64,000 bases of DNA from Paenibacillus lycopersici (GTDB lineage Bacteria > Bacillota > Bacilli > Paenibacillales > Paenibacillaceae). The translations under genes were made by a program, and so were the position numbers. The DNA is taken from NCBI RefSeq assembly GCF_010119935.1, contig NZ_CP048209.1, positions 4,281,001 to 4,345,000 of the forward strand. Direction: 5' to 3'. The notes under the pieces were generated by a model. The model was not told the origin of the DNA. It was given only the letters and a program-made list of their open reading frames with translations, and searched no databases. Shown here piece after piece: positions 42,469 through 50,114 of this stretch (position 1 is the first letter of the stretch; each line of letters begins with the position of its first letter).

Positions 42469-43101
42469 ATGGAACATCGCAAATGGCTGCATGCCGAAAT
42501 CGTTCCTTTTCAAGGCCGGGAAATCATGATCGAAGGTCCGCTTCCCGCCGAACGGCTGGCCGGCTTGAGAATGCACCACCAATTGGACGCTTTCCGCCGT
42601 CCGCCGGAGCAGTTCAAGGCGCTTCTGGAAATCGCCGAGCTCCCCGAAGGGCGCATCATCGCGGCCCGGGACGGCGACCTTATCGTCGGCTACGTCACCT
42701 TCCACTATCCGGACGAGCTGGAGACGTGGTCGGAAGGCCATATGGACGATCTCGTCGAGCTCGGGGCCGTCGAGGTCGCGGACGACTACCGCGGACTTGG
42801 TTTGGCCAAGCGGCTCATTCTGCTCGCTTTCGAGCAAGAGCAGCTGGAGAACGTCATCGTCTATACGACGGAATATTATTGGCATTGGGATCTCGAAGGC
42901 ACGGGACTGAGCGTGTGGGATTACCGCGCTATGATGGAGAATCTCATGAAGGAAGCCGGAATGATCTGGTTCGCGACGGACGACCCCGAAATATGCGCCC
43001 ACCCGGCGAACTGCCTCATGGTTCGCATCGGCCGGGAGGTGCCGCTAAGCTCCATACAGCAATTCGACCGCGTCCGCTTCCGGCAGCGGTTCATGTACTA
43101 G
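42469..43101 (+). CDS. acuA: Acetyltransferase AcuA acting on acetyl-CoA synthetase
   Basis: 210 residues with a GNAT fold: LIVGYVTFHYPDELETWSE, then VEVADDYRGLGLAKRLILLAFE (acetyl-CoA binding), and the AcuA-specific YWHWDLEGTGLSVWDYRAMMENLM. In B. subtilis AcuA acetylates the catalytic lysine of AcsA and switches it off. The gene is divergent from acsA and followed 45 bp later by acuC. AAAGGAG lies 9 bp before the ATG. The usual acuB gene between acuA and acuC is missing. Confidence 0.95.
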   Translation: MEHRKWLHAEIVPFQGREIMIEGPLPAERLAGLRMHHQLDAFRRPPEQFKALLEIAELPEGRIIAARDGDLIVGYVTFHYPDELETWSEGHMDDLVELGAVEVADDYRGLGLAKRLILLAFEQEQLENVIVYTTEYYWHWDLEGTGLSVWDYRAMMENLMKEAGMIWFATDDPEICAHPANCLMVRIGREVPLSSIQQFDRVRFRQRFMY

Positions 43102-43146
43102 CATCCGCGTACAGGCAAAGCTTGCGCAGAAAGGCAGTTGAGCAGC

Positions 43147-44325
43147 ATGACGGCCAATGCCGTATATATCTATTCTCCCGATGCGGAACGTTATAAATTC
43201 AATCAGGAGCATCCCTTCAATCCGATCAGGCTGACGCTTGCCAGGCATCTGCTTGAGGCAGCGGGCGCGTTGGACCCGGCTGACATCCTGCAAGCCTCGC
43301 CCGCCGGCGAGGAGCTGCTGCAGCTCGTTCACAGGCCGGACTATCTTGAAACCGTTCGCAAGCTCAGCATGCCGCATCCCGAAGGCAGCGCCGTCGCCCA
43401 AGCCGGCAAATTCGGCCTGAGCACCGAGGATACGCCGTACTTCCCGGGCATGCACGAGGCGGCGGCCGCCATCGCCGGCGGCTCCGCCCTTGCGGCGGAC
43501 GTCGTCATGCGCGGCGAAGTGCTGCATGCGTATCATATGGCCGGCGGGCTGCATCACGCCTTCCCGGACCGCGGGTCGGGCTTCTGCGTCTACAACGACG
43601 CCGCCGTCGCTATCGCGCACATCCGCAAGCAATATGGTGCCCGCGTGCTGTATATCGATACGGACGTTCATCACGGCGACGGCGTCCAATGGACGTTCTA
43701 TGCCGATCCCGACGTGTGCACCTACTCGATTCACGAGACGGGCAAATATTTGTTTCCCGGCACGGGCTTCGTCACCGAACGCGGCATGGACGCCGGATTC
43801 GGAACGTCGATCAACGTCCCCATGGAGCCGTACACGGAAGACGATTCCTGGCTCGAGAGCTTCCGCTTGACCGTGGAACGCGCGGCCGCTTACTTCAAGC
43901 CCGACGTGATCGTCAGCCAGCATGGCTGCGACGCGCATGCATTCGATCCGCTCTCGCACATCCATTGCAGCATGCGCATCTATCAGGCGATGCCGGCCAT
44001 CATCCATGAGCTCGCCCACGCGCATACGGGAGGCAAATGGATTGCGCTCGGGGGCGGCGGCTACGATATCTGGCGCGTCGTGCCGCGCGCCTGGTCGCTC
44101 GTCTGGCTCGCCATGACGGATCATCCGCTCGCCGAACGGTTAAACGATACGGAGGCGAATGAGCCGCTTCCCCGGTCTTGGCAGGAGCATTGGCAGTCCG
44201 AGGCCGATGAAGAGCTTCCCGCGAGCTGGCTGGACGATCTCGCGCACTGGCAGCCGATACCGCGCAGGCAAGAAATCGAAGCCCGCAACGGAGAAGTCGT
44301 ATCGGTCGTACTGCAGCAAATCTAA
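43147..44325 (+). CDS. acuC: AcuC, histone-deacetylase-like protein deacetylase
   Basis: 392 residues of the class I HDAC-like family. Catalytic and zinc residues: AYHMAGGLHHAFPDRGSGF (His-His pair), YIDTDVHHGDGVQ (zinc Asp and His) and HGCDAHAFDPLSH, with a late GGGGYD. It removes the acetyl group from AcsA and so reactivates it, opposing AcuA. The ATG at 43147 is 12 bp after AAAGG; a TTG at 43138 would lie only 3 bp after it. It is co-transcribed with acuA and followed by a strong terminator. Confidence 0.94.
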   Translation: MTANAVYIYSPDAERYKFNQEHPFNPIRLTLARHLLEAAGALDPADILQASPAGEELLQLVHRPDYLETVRKLSMPHPEGSAVAQAGKFGLSTEDTPYFPGMHEAAAAIAGGSALAADVVMRGEVLHAYHMAGGLHHAFPDRGSGFCVYNDAAVAIAHIRKQYGARVLYIDTDVHHGDGVQWTFYADPDVCTYSIHETGKYLFPGTGFVTERGMDAGFGTSINVPMEPYTEDDSWLESFRLTVERAAAYFKPDVIVSQHGCDAHAFDPLSHIHCSMRIYQAMPAIIHELAHAHTGGKWIALGGGGYDIWRVVPRAWSLVWLAMTDHPLAERLNDTEANEPLPRSWQEHWQSEADEELPASWLDDLAHWQPIPRRQEIEARNGEVVSVVLQQI

Positions 44326-44346
44326 CGCAGCGTCCAACGCACGCGC

Positions 44347-44400
44347 AAAAGAGGCAGCCCTCGCCTCTTCCATGCCGGAAGAGCGAGAAGCTGCCTCTAT
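44347..44400. terminator. Bidirectional terminator, acuC / mtnN
   Basis: AGAGGCAGC / GCTGCCTCT outer stem with an inner CTCGCCTCTTCC / GGAAGAGCGAG stem, between convergent genes. Confidence 0.88.
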
Positions 44401-44413
44401 TCATCGTCGCAGC

Positions 44414-45118
44414 CTAGAGCTGCTTGATCATGCCTTCGATAATCGCGTGCGAATTAATGGAAGCCTGCACCGTAAACTCGGCGAAATTCACATGCGCCGA
44501 ACCGTCCGCCTTGTCCGACATCGCACGGATGACGACGTACGGAATGCCGTTCATATGGCATACTTGCGCGAGCGATGCGCCTTCCATCTCGGTGCACGCG
44601 CCGTTCAGCTCCTCGTAGAGAGCACGTACCGTGTCGCGGGAAGCGACGAATTGGTCGCCGGAAAGTACCTTGCCCTTCAGCGTACGGCCCGGGAACAATT
44701 GCTCGCTGACGCTGCCGGCAAGCTCGACCAGCGCCGGATCCGCCTGGAAATCCCACGTATCCTGGTACGGGATTTGTCCGCGGGCGAAGCCAAGCGGCGT
44801 CACGTCCATGTCATGCTGCAGGCAGGATGTCGATACGACGATGTCGCCGATGTTCAAGCTCGGCGCCACGGCGCCCGCTACGCCCGTAAACAGGACGCAA
44901 TCGACGCCGGCCTCGATCAGCAGCTGCGTGCAAACCGCCGCGTTGACTTTGCCTACGCCGGACTTGCAGAACACGACCTGGCGGCCTTGGAAGAGGCCTT
45001 CCGTATATTCAATCCCTGCCTTCACGAAAGCGCCCGTCTTCTCGACATGCTTGTGAAGCAGCTCCACTTCTTCGACCATAGCTCCAATGATGCCAATCTT
45101 GCGGTAAGCTGTCGTCAT
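44414..45118 (-). CDS. mtnN: 5'-methylthioadenosine/S-adenosylhomocysteine nucleosidase
   Basis: 234 residues of the MTA/SAH nucleosidase family. N-terminal IGIIGAMVEEVELL includes the catalytic Glu; VFTG-like FTGVAGAV is the ribose and phosphate loop; the catalytic Asp is in RAMSDKADG. It cleaves MTA and SAH, recycling by-products of polyamine and SAM chemistry. Its ATG overlaps the ccpA stop codon by one base (TAATG), so it is translationally coupled to ccpA. This pairing with ccpA is unusual in my reading; mtnN is often elsewhere. Confidence 0.94.
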   Translation of the reverse strand: MTTAYRKIGIIGAMVEEVELLHKHVEKTGAFVKAGIEYTEGLFQGRQVVFCKSGVGKVNAAVCTQLLIEAGVDCVLFTGVAGAVAPSLNIGDIVVSTSCLQHDMDVTPLGFARGQIPYQDTWDFQADPALVELAGSVSEQLFPGRTLKGKVLSGDQFVASRDTVRALYEELNGACTEMEGASLAQVCHMNGIPYVVIRAMSDKADGSAHVNFAEFTVQASINSHAIIEGMIKQL

Positions 45119-46122
45119 TAGATGCTCCCTACCGATTGACGCGTTACGATTTCGTACGGCAGCACGACTTTCGGATTATCAACCGTTTCTTTCTTCATCA
45201 GCTTCGTCAGCAGACGCATCGACACCGCGCCGATATCGTACATCGGCTGCGCGACCGCGGTCAATTGCGGTCTGACCATGGACGCCATGCGGCTGTTGTC
45301 CACGCTGATGACCGAAATATCGTTCGGCACTTTCAGGCCCGCATCCTGGATGCTGTGGATCGCGCCGATCGCCATTTCGTCCGTCGCGGAGAAGACCGCC
45401 GTGGGACGGGAGGGCAGCTCCAGGAAGTACTTCATCGCGTCGACGCCGGATTCGTAGCGGTAGTTGCCGATCCGCACCATGTTCTCGTCGTAAGGCAGCC
45501 CGTTCGCTTCCAGCGCGCGCTTGTAGCCTTGGAAACGCGCATAGCCGTTCGCCGGATCCTGCAGCGTGCCGCCGATCATCGCGATCGAGCGGTGGCCGTT
45601 CTTGATCAGCGTCTGTACCGCGTCGAACGCAGCGGCTTCGTGATCGATGTCGACGGATGGAATCGCGCCGTTCTCGTCGGTCGTCGCGCAGAGCACGATC
45701 GGCACGTTCGCCGACTTGAACGCCTGCAGATGCTCGTCCGTCACGGCGCCGCCCATGAACAGCAGCCCGTCGACCTGCTTCTCCAGCAGCGTATTGATGA
45801 CGCGGATCTCTTTCTCTTTCTTCTTGTCCGCGTTGCACAAAATAATATTATAGTGATACATATTGGCGATATCCTCGATGCCGCGAGCGACTTCGGCGAA
45901 GATCGCATTGGAAATGTCGGGAATAACGACCCCGACAGTAGTCGTTTTCTTGCTCGCCAAACCGCGCGCAACCGCATTCGGACGATAGCCTAAGCGCTCG
46001 ATCGCTTCGAATACTTTCTTGCGTGTCTGAGGTTTAACGTTCGGATTGTTGTTGACGACCCGTGACACAGTTGCCATGGACACGCCTGCTTCTCTTGCTA
46101 CATCATAAATGGTTACCGTCAC
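45118..46122 (-). CDS. ccpA: Catabolite control protein CcpA
   Basis: 334 residues, the same length as B. subtilis CcpA. The LacI-type helix-turn-helix reads [21 protein letters not shown] with the hinge [12 protein letters not shown]; the core has [18 protein letters not shown] and later [19 protein letters not shown], typical of CcpA. It binds cre sites with HPr-Ser46-P or Crh-Ser-P. The GTG at 46122 gives the usual N-terminus, with GGAG 9 bp upstream; an ATG 15 bp earlier adds five extra residues. Its location next to acuC and ytxJ resembles the B. subtilis region. A cre-like site lies upstream of its operon. Confidence 0.95.
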   Translation of the reverse strand: MTVTIYDVAREAGVSMATVSRVVNNNPNVKPQTRKKVFEAIERLGYRPNAVARGLASKKTTTVGVVIPDISNAIFAEVARGIEDIANMYHYNIILCNADKKKEKEIRVINTLLEKQVDGLLFMGGAVTDEHLQAFKSANVPIVLCATTDENGAIPSVDIDHEAAAFDAVQTLIKNGHRSIAMIGGTLQDPANGYARFQGYKRALEANGLPYDENMVRIGNYRYESGVDAMKYFLELPSRPTAVFSATDEMAIGAIHSIQDAGLKVPNDISVISVDNSRMASMVRPQLTAVAQPMYDIGAVSMRLLTKLMKKETVDNPKVVLPYEIVTRQSVGSI

Positions 46123-46194
46123 AGTCCTTCTCTCCATTAGTTCAAATTTTTCTCTCGCCCCGTAACACTTTATCTTTAATCATACGACAAAATA

Positions 46195-46551
46195 TTACTT
46201 TTCGCAATGCGTGCCGAGATGCTCGTCTAATGTTGAGTAGGTAATCCGCCAATGGGAAGCGCTCCACGACACCTTGCCGCCGTCCACCAATAGCAGCTGA
46301 GGCGATTCGTGCTTCACCAGCAGCCGCTCCGCGATCGCATCGGCGACGATCCGATTTTCCGGGACGAGCACCATTACGGGCTTCAGCGATAAGGTTACCG
46401 CGTCTTCGAGCCAGCTGGACAATTCGTCGTACGCCCCGCTGCTGATCGAGCATTGCGTGCTGTGCTTGAACACAAGCAACGGCTGACGAAACGATTCGTC
46501 GTAAGCGGCCTCCCATTCGACGGCATTCGCAAGCGGAACCGGCATGTCCAT
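46195..46551 (-). CDS. ytxJ: Bacilliredoxin-like protein YtxJ
   Basis: 118 residues of the thioredoxin-like YtxJ (BrxC) family, with the single active-site cysteine Cys34 in FKHSTQCSIS. The family removes bacillithiol from protein cysteines and is found in bacillithiol producers. ytxJ is also near ccpA in B. subtilis. AAGGAGG lies 7-8 bp before the ATG. A run of beta and alpha elements ending SASHWRITYSTLDEHLG is typical. It is probably co-transcribed with the zinc-finger gene before it and ccpA after it. Confidence 0.93.
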   Translation of the reverse strand: MDMPVPLANAVEWEAAYDESFRQPLLVFKHSTQCSISSGAYDELSSWLEDAVTLSLKPVMVLVPENRIVADAIAERLLVKHESPQLLLVDGGKVSWSASHWRITYSTLDEHLGTHCEK

Positions 46552-46574
46552 TCCGGGCCCTCCTTTGATTATCC

Positions 46575-46985
46575 TTATTGTAGCATGCCCCTGCTTAATT
46601 GGCTCAGCCGCTTATGTATGTCAGCCATCCACTCTTCGTCTCCCGCCGCTTTCGCGACCGACAAGAGATCCAGAAGCATGTCGATTCGTTCTTCCGTCAT
46701 CCGCCTGACGAGCGCCGGATCGGATTTCTTCTTATCGTGATGAGCCTCTACTAACAGCTTTGCCCATTCATTCCATTCGTTAAACAAAAAGGTTTGTTTT
46801 GCCGGCTGGGCGCCCAGTTTGCCGATCAAACCCGTGAGGTCCGGCTTGACTTCCGGAAACACTTCGCTGCGGTTGCAGGAAGGACAAGAGTAAATCGGAA
46901 CGTTATCAATTTCAACCTTGTTGGAATATATGACGGTACGCAGCTTCATTGGCATCGTACCGCCGCAAGCACAGCGCTTTTGCAA
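46575..46985 (-). CDS. YgiT-type zinc-finger protein
   Basis: 136 residues. An N-terminal zinc ribbon with CACGG and CPSCNRSEVFPE (two Cys pairs) resembles YgiT/MqsA N-terminal domains. The rest is helical and charged, ending RRMTEERIDMLLDLLSVAKAAGDEEW...RLSQLSRGML. No helix-turn-helix of MqsA type and no neighbouring MqsR toxin is visible, so a toxin-antitoxin role is not supported. A TTG start with GGGG about 10 bp upstream is used. It is likely the first gene of the ytxJ-ccpA-mtnN unit. Confidence 0.8.
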   Translation of the reverse strand: MQKRCACGGTMPMKLRTVIYSNKVEIDNVPIYSCPSCNRSEVFPEVKPDLTGLIGKLGAQPAKQTFLFNEWNEWAKLLVEAHHDKKKSDPALVRRMTEERIDMLLDLLSVAKAAGDEEWMADIHKRLSQLSRGMLQ

Positions 46986-47021
46986 AATAATCCACCCCTT
47001 CTCCTCAAAGAAGCACAGCCA

Positions 47022-47035
47022 TGGAAACGCTTCTA
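47022..47035. promoter_or_regulatory. cre-like site upstream of the ccpA operon
   Basis: TGGAAACGCTTCTA matches cre (TGNAANCGNWNNCA) at all but the C of the last pair. It lies 37 bp before the first gene of the minus-strand zinc-finger-ytxJ-ccpA-mtnN unit, so CcpA may control its own transcription. Inference only. Confidence 0.45.
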
Positions 47036-47137
47036 GAAAAATGCGTTTATCGCAGGCATAGCTAGACGATAAAGGTATTCGACTTTTTGCGGCGAAGTCC
47101 TTCTTCCGGAGAGGTTGTAATTTTTGCTTCTAACGGG

Positions 47138-47551
47138 TTAAACAGCCAGTCTGCGCCACTGTTTGATCACCGGCGGGAAGGTCAGCAGCAGCATGGCCAG
47201 CGCGGCTCCGATGCCGTCGTGCAGCAGGTCCTCGAAGTCGGGCGACCGTCCCGCGACGAACGATTGATGGTATTCATCCGTCAGCCCGTAAGCAAGGCAC
47301 AGCAGCACGACCGCCGCTTTCGCGGACAGCCGCTCGGCGCGCCGGCCGAAGCCGTACGCGTACGCCAAGGCGAGCGCGAAATAAGCGACGAAATGCCCCC
47401 AGTTGAAATCCGCCATGGAGGGGAACAGCTTCTGCAGCCAGGGCAGCACCGTATTCAGCTCGTCGCCGGTTCGCGAGGAGAGCCAGAAGATCGCCGCCAT
47501 CGTTAGCACGGAGGGCAGCAGGGCGAGACTCCTTCTTGCGGTTTGCTTCAT
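47138..47551 (-). CDS. VanZ family membrane protein
   Basis: 137 residues with four membrane segments: LLPSVLTMAAIFWLSSRTG, WGHFVAYFALALAYAYGFG, AAVVLLCLAYGLTDEYHQSFV, and LHDGIGAALAMLLLTFPPV. The DEYHQSFVAGR-DFEDLLHDGIGA block is the family signature. VanZ-like proteins have been linked to low-level teicoplanin resistance but most have no known function. The ATG at 47551 follows GAAGGTG by 5 bp. It is divergent from a DJ-1 gene. Confidence 0.9.
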   Translation of the reverse strand: MKQTARRSLALLPSVLTMAAIFWLSSRTGDELNTVLPWLQKLFPSMADFNWGHFVAYFALALAYAYGFGRRAERLSAKAAVVLLCLAYGLTDEYHQSFVAGRSPDFEDLLHDGIGAALAMLLLTFPPVIKQWRRLAV

Positions 47552-47614
47552 GGAATCACCTTCGTATAGAATGAGTACAATGTCTGCCGAATCAGGGCAA
47601 GAGGAGGAACAACG

Positions 47615-48139
47615 ATGTCGCTGCAAGGAAAAACGATCATTTGTCTGCTTGACGACGAATTCGAGGATCTCGAATTATGGTATCCGGTCTACCGCGTTCG
47701 CGAGGAAGGCGCGACCGTGCTGTTCGCCGGACCCGAGAAAGGCCGGACGCATATCGGCAAATACGGCGTTCCCGCCAAGGCCGATATCGGCTACGACGAG
47801 CTCGACGGCGCCGCGATCGACGGCCTGCTCGTGCCGGGCGGGTGGGCGCCGGACAAAATCCGCCGCGATCCGAAGGTGCTCCAGCTCGTGCGCGAGCTGG
47901 ACGCGGCGGCCAAGCCGATCGGGCAAATCTGCCATGCCGGCTGGGTGCTCGTCTCCGCAAAAATTCTGAACGGGCGCAAAGTGACGTCAACGCCCGGCAT
48001 CCGGGACGATATGGAGAACGCCGGCGCCGTCTGGCTCGACGAGCCGGTCGTCGTCGACGGCCATCTGATTTCGGCGCGCCGGCCGCCGGATCTGCCGCCG
48101 TACGCCAAGGCGTTCGTCGACGCGCTGCGGAACGGCTGA
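47615..48139 (+). CDS. DJ-1/PfpI family protein (putative deglycase)
   Basis: 174 residues with a class I amidotransferase-like fold. The nucleophile is Cys106 in GQICHAGW, supported by Glu17 in DDEFEDLEL. GLLVPGGWAPD and TPGIRDDMENAGA are typical of the YraA/PfpI group. Members repair glycated proteins or act as chaperone-like or protease-like enzymes; the activity is debated. GAGGAGG lies about 8 bp before the ATG. The gene is single and followed by a terminator. Confidence 0.92.
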   Translation: MSLQGKTIICLLDDEFEDLELWYPVYRVREEGATVLFAGPEKGRTHIGKYGVPAKADIGYDELDGAAIDGLLVPGGWAPDKIRRDPKVLQLVRELDAAAKPIGQICHAGWVLVSAKILNGRKVTSTPGIRDDMENAGAVWLDEPVVVDGHLISARRPPDLPPYAKAFVDALRNG

Positions 48140-48268
48140 TGTTTACGCTTGTTCTCATATACGTACGCATATATGCTTAGATGACAATTGTGCTTGCGCG
48201 TAATGGAACGGCGTGTCGGACGCCATAACCGCATCGCGATTGCAGCACGATCCCATCGCGATCGTTCA

Positions 48269-48298
48269 GGGCGGCAAACCTCGGGTTTGCCGCCCTTT
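48269..48298. terminator. Bidirectional terminator, DJ-1 gene / ptsI
   Basis: GGGCGGCAAACC / GGTTTGCCGCCC with loop TCG, a 12-bp perfect stem. A TTT follows on the plus strand. Confidence 0.8.
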
Positions 48299-48356
48299 CC
48301 GTTATCATGGGCCGGTACAGACCGCTCAGCAATGCCGCGAACAGCTCCGTGAACGG

Positions 48357-50114
48357 TCAGCTCTTGAATATGTCCGGGAACGCTTCCGCCTTCTGCTCTT
48401 CCGACGGTTTCAATTCGAGCAGCGCAAGAATCTCCGCGCTCGTCCTGCACTGCAGGAGCCGGTTGAACAGGCTGCGGCATTCCTGCTGCCGGAGCGCCAG
48501 CAGCCGCTCCTTCACCGGCAGAATCGAATGCGCCGACATGCTCAGCTCGTCGACGTCCAGCGCAAGCCAGATCGGCAGCGCCTTCAGATCGCCGGCCATC
48601 TCGCCGCATACGCCGACATGAATGCCTTTGCGCTTCGCCGCTTCGACCGTCAGCTGGATCATCCGCAGGACGGACGGATGGAACGGTTCGTACAGATGCG
48701 AGATCTGCTCGTTCATCCGGTCGACCGCGAGCGTGAATTGAATGAGATCGTTCGTGCCGATACTGAAGAAATCGACTTCGTCGGCCAGCATGTCCGCGAT
48801 GACGACCGCGGCCGGCAGCTCGATCATGATGCCCACTTCGATTTCCTCCGCGAACGGAATGCCTTCGGCGCGAAGCTCTTTCTTGCAGCTTCCGAGCAGC
48901 GCATTCGCCGCCCGCACTTCGTCCACGGACGAAATGAGCGGATACATGATTTTCACGCTGCCGTAATGGCTGGCGCGCAAGATCGCCCGCAGCTGCGTCT
49001 TGAACAGCTCCGTCTTGTCCAGACAGATGCGGATCGCCCTGTACCCCAGGAACGGATTGTCTTCTTCCGGCAGCTCGAAATAATCGAGATGCTTGTCGCC
49101 GCCGATGTCGAGCGTCCGAATGATGAGCGGCTTCGACCCGAGCTCTTCCGCGACGCGGCGGTACACCTCGACCTGCTCTTCCTCCCGCGGCAGACGGCTG
49201 CGGTCCATGTACAGAAACTCCGTCCGGAACAAGCCGACGCCGTTCGCTCCGCTGGAGAGCGCGACGTCAAGCTCCTTCAGCGAGCTGATATTGGCGCTTA
49301 GCTCCATTTCCTTGCCGTCCTGCGTGACCGGCTTGAAATTGATAATGCCCTTCAGCTGCTGCTTCTTCTCCGATTGCATGATCTGCTTGCCCGTATAGAG
49401 GTCGATGAGCGACTGCTCCGGATGGAGATGCACGATGCCGAGGCCGCCGTCGATAATGAGCATATCCCCGGTTTGAATCGTCTCTTCCAGCTTCGACTCG
49501 ATGCCGACGACAAGCGGCACGCCGAGCGCCCGCGCCATGATCGACGAATGCGAAATCGTACTGCCGGCGAGCGTCGCGATCCCGAGCACATGGTTCGGGT
49601 TCAAATGCGCGAGCTGCGACGGCGACAGCTCCTTGGCGATCAAGATGAACGGCTGCGTATCGGAAGGCAGCGTAATTTCCGGCGCGCCGAGCAGATGCTT
49701 GAGCAGCCGGTTGCCGACATCCTTGATGTCGAGGGCGCGTTCCTTCATGTATTCGTCATCCAGCAGGTCGAACATCGTGACGAAGTGGTCGATCGCTTCT
49801 TTGACCGCCACTTCCGCCGCTTTGTATTGGCGCTGAATGATGCCTTGGATTTCGTTCATGAAGACGGGATCGTCCAGAATCGCCAGATGCGCGTCGAAAA
49901 TATAGCTTTCTTCCGGACCGACCGCTTCCCGAAGCTCGTCCTTCATTTGCTCGATCTCGACTTTGGACGTGCGGATGCCTTCATATAAGCGATCGAATTC
50001 CCGTGCGAGATCGCCCACGTCGATTTTCTGTTCCGGAAGATCCCATTCCCAATTCGGGAGTACGAACGCCTTGCCGATCGCGATGCCAGATGATGCTCCA
50101 ATACCTTGAATCAC
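48357..50114 (-). CDS. ptsI: PTS enzyme I (phosphoenolpyruvate-protein phosphotransferase)
   Basis: 585 residues. The N-terminal domain carries the phosphorylated His189 in GSTISHSSIMARALGVP; the PEP-binding barrel has LFRTEFLYMDR, the late GTNDLIQFTLAVDR and VCGEMAG. It starts phosphate transfer from PEP to HPr. The GTG at 50114 follows GGAGGGG by 8 bp and overlaps the upstream EII gene stop by four bases (GTGA). No ptsH (HPr) gene lies between, unlike B. subtilis ptsG-ptsH-ptsI. The length is standard. Confidence 0.96.
   Translation of the reverse strand: MIQGIGASSGIAIGKAFVLPNWEWDLPEQKIDVGDLAREFDRLYEGIRTSKVEIEQMKDELREAVGPEESYIFDAHLAILDDPVFMNEIQGIIQRQYKAAEVAVKEAIDHFVTMFDLLDDEYMKERALDIKDVGNRLLKHLLGAPEITLPSDTQPFILIAKELSPSQLAHLNPNHVLGIATLAGSTISHSSIMARALGVPLVVGIESKLEETIQTGDMLIIDGGLGIVHLHPEQSLIDLYTGKQIMQSEKKQQLKGIINFKPVTQDGKEMELSANISSLKELDVALSSGANGVGLFRTEFLYMDRSRLPREEEQVEVYRRVAEELGSKPLIIRTLDIGGDKHLDYFELPEEDNPFLGYRAIRICLDKTELFKTQLRAILRASHYGSVKIMYPLISSVDEVRAANALLGSCKKELRAEGIPFAEEIEVGIMIELPAAVVIADMLADEVDFFSIGTNDLIQFTLAVDRMNEQISHLYEPFHPSVLRMIQLTVEAAKRKGIHVGVCGEMAGDLKALPIWLALDVDELSMSAHSILPVKERLLALRQQECRSLFNRLLQCRTSAEILALLELKPSEEQKAEAFPDIFKS

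Noticed and set aside
46575-46985. Toxin-antitoxin pair suggested by the YgiT-type zinc finger
   Set aside because: No MqsR-like toxin is adjacent, and the helix-turn-helix of MqsA is missing.
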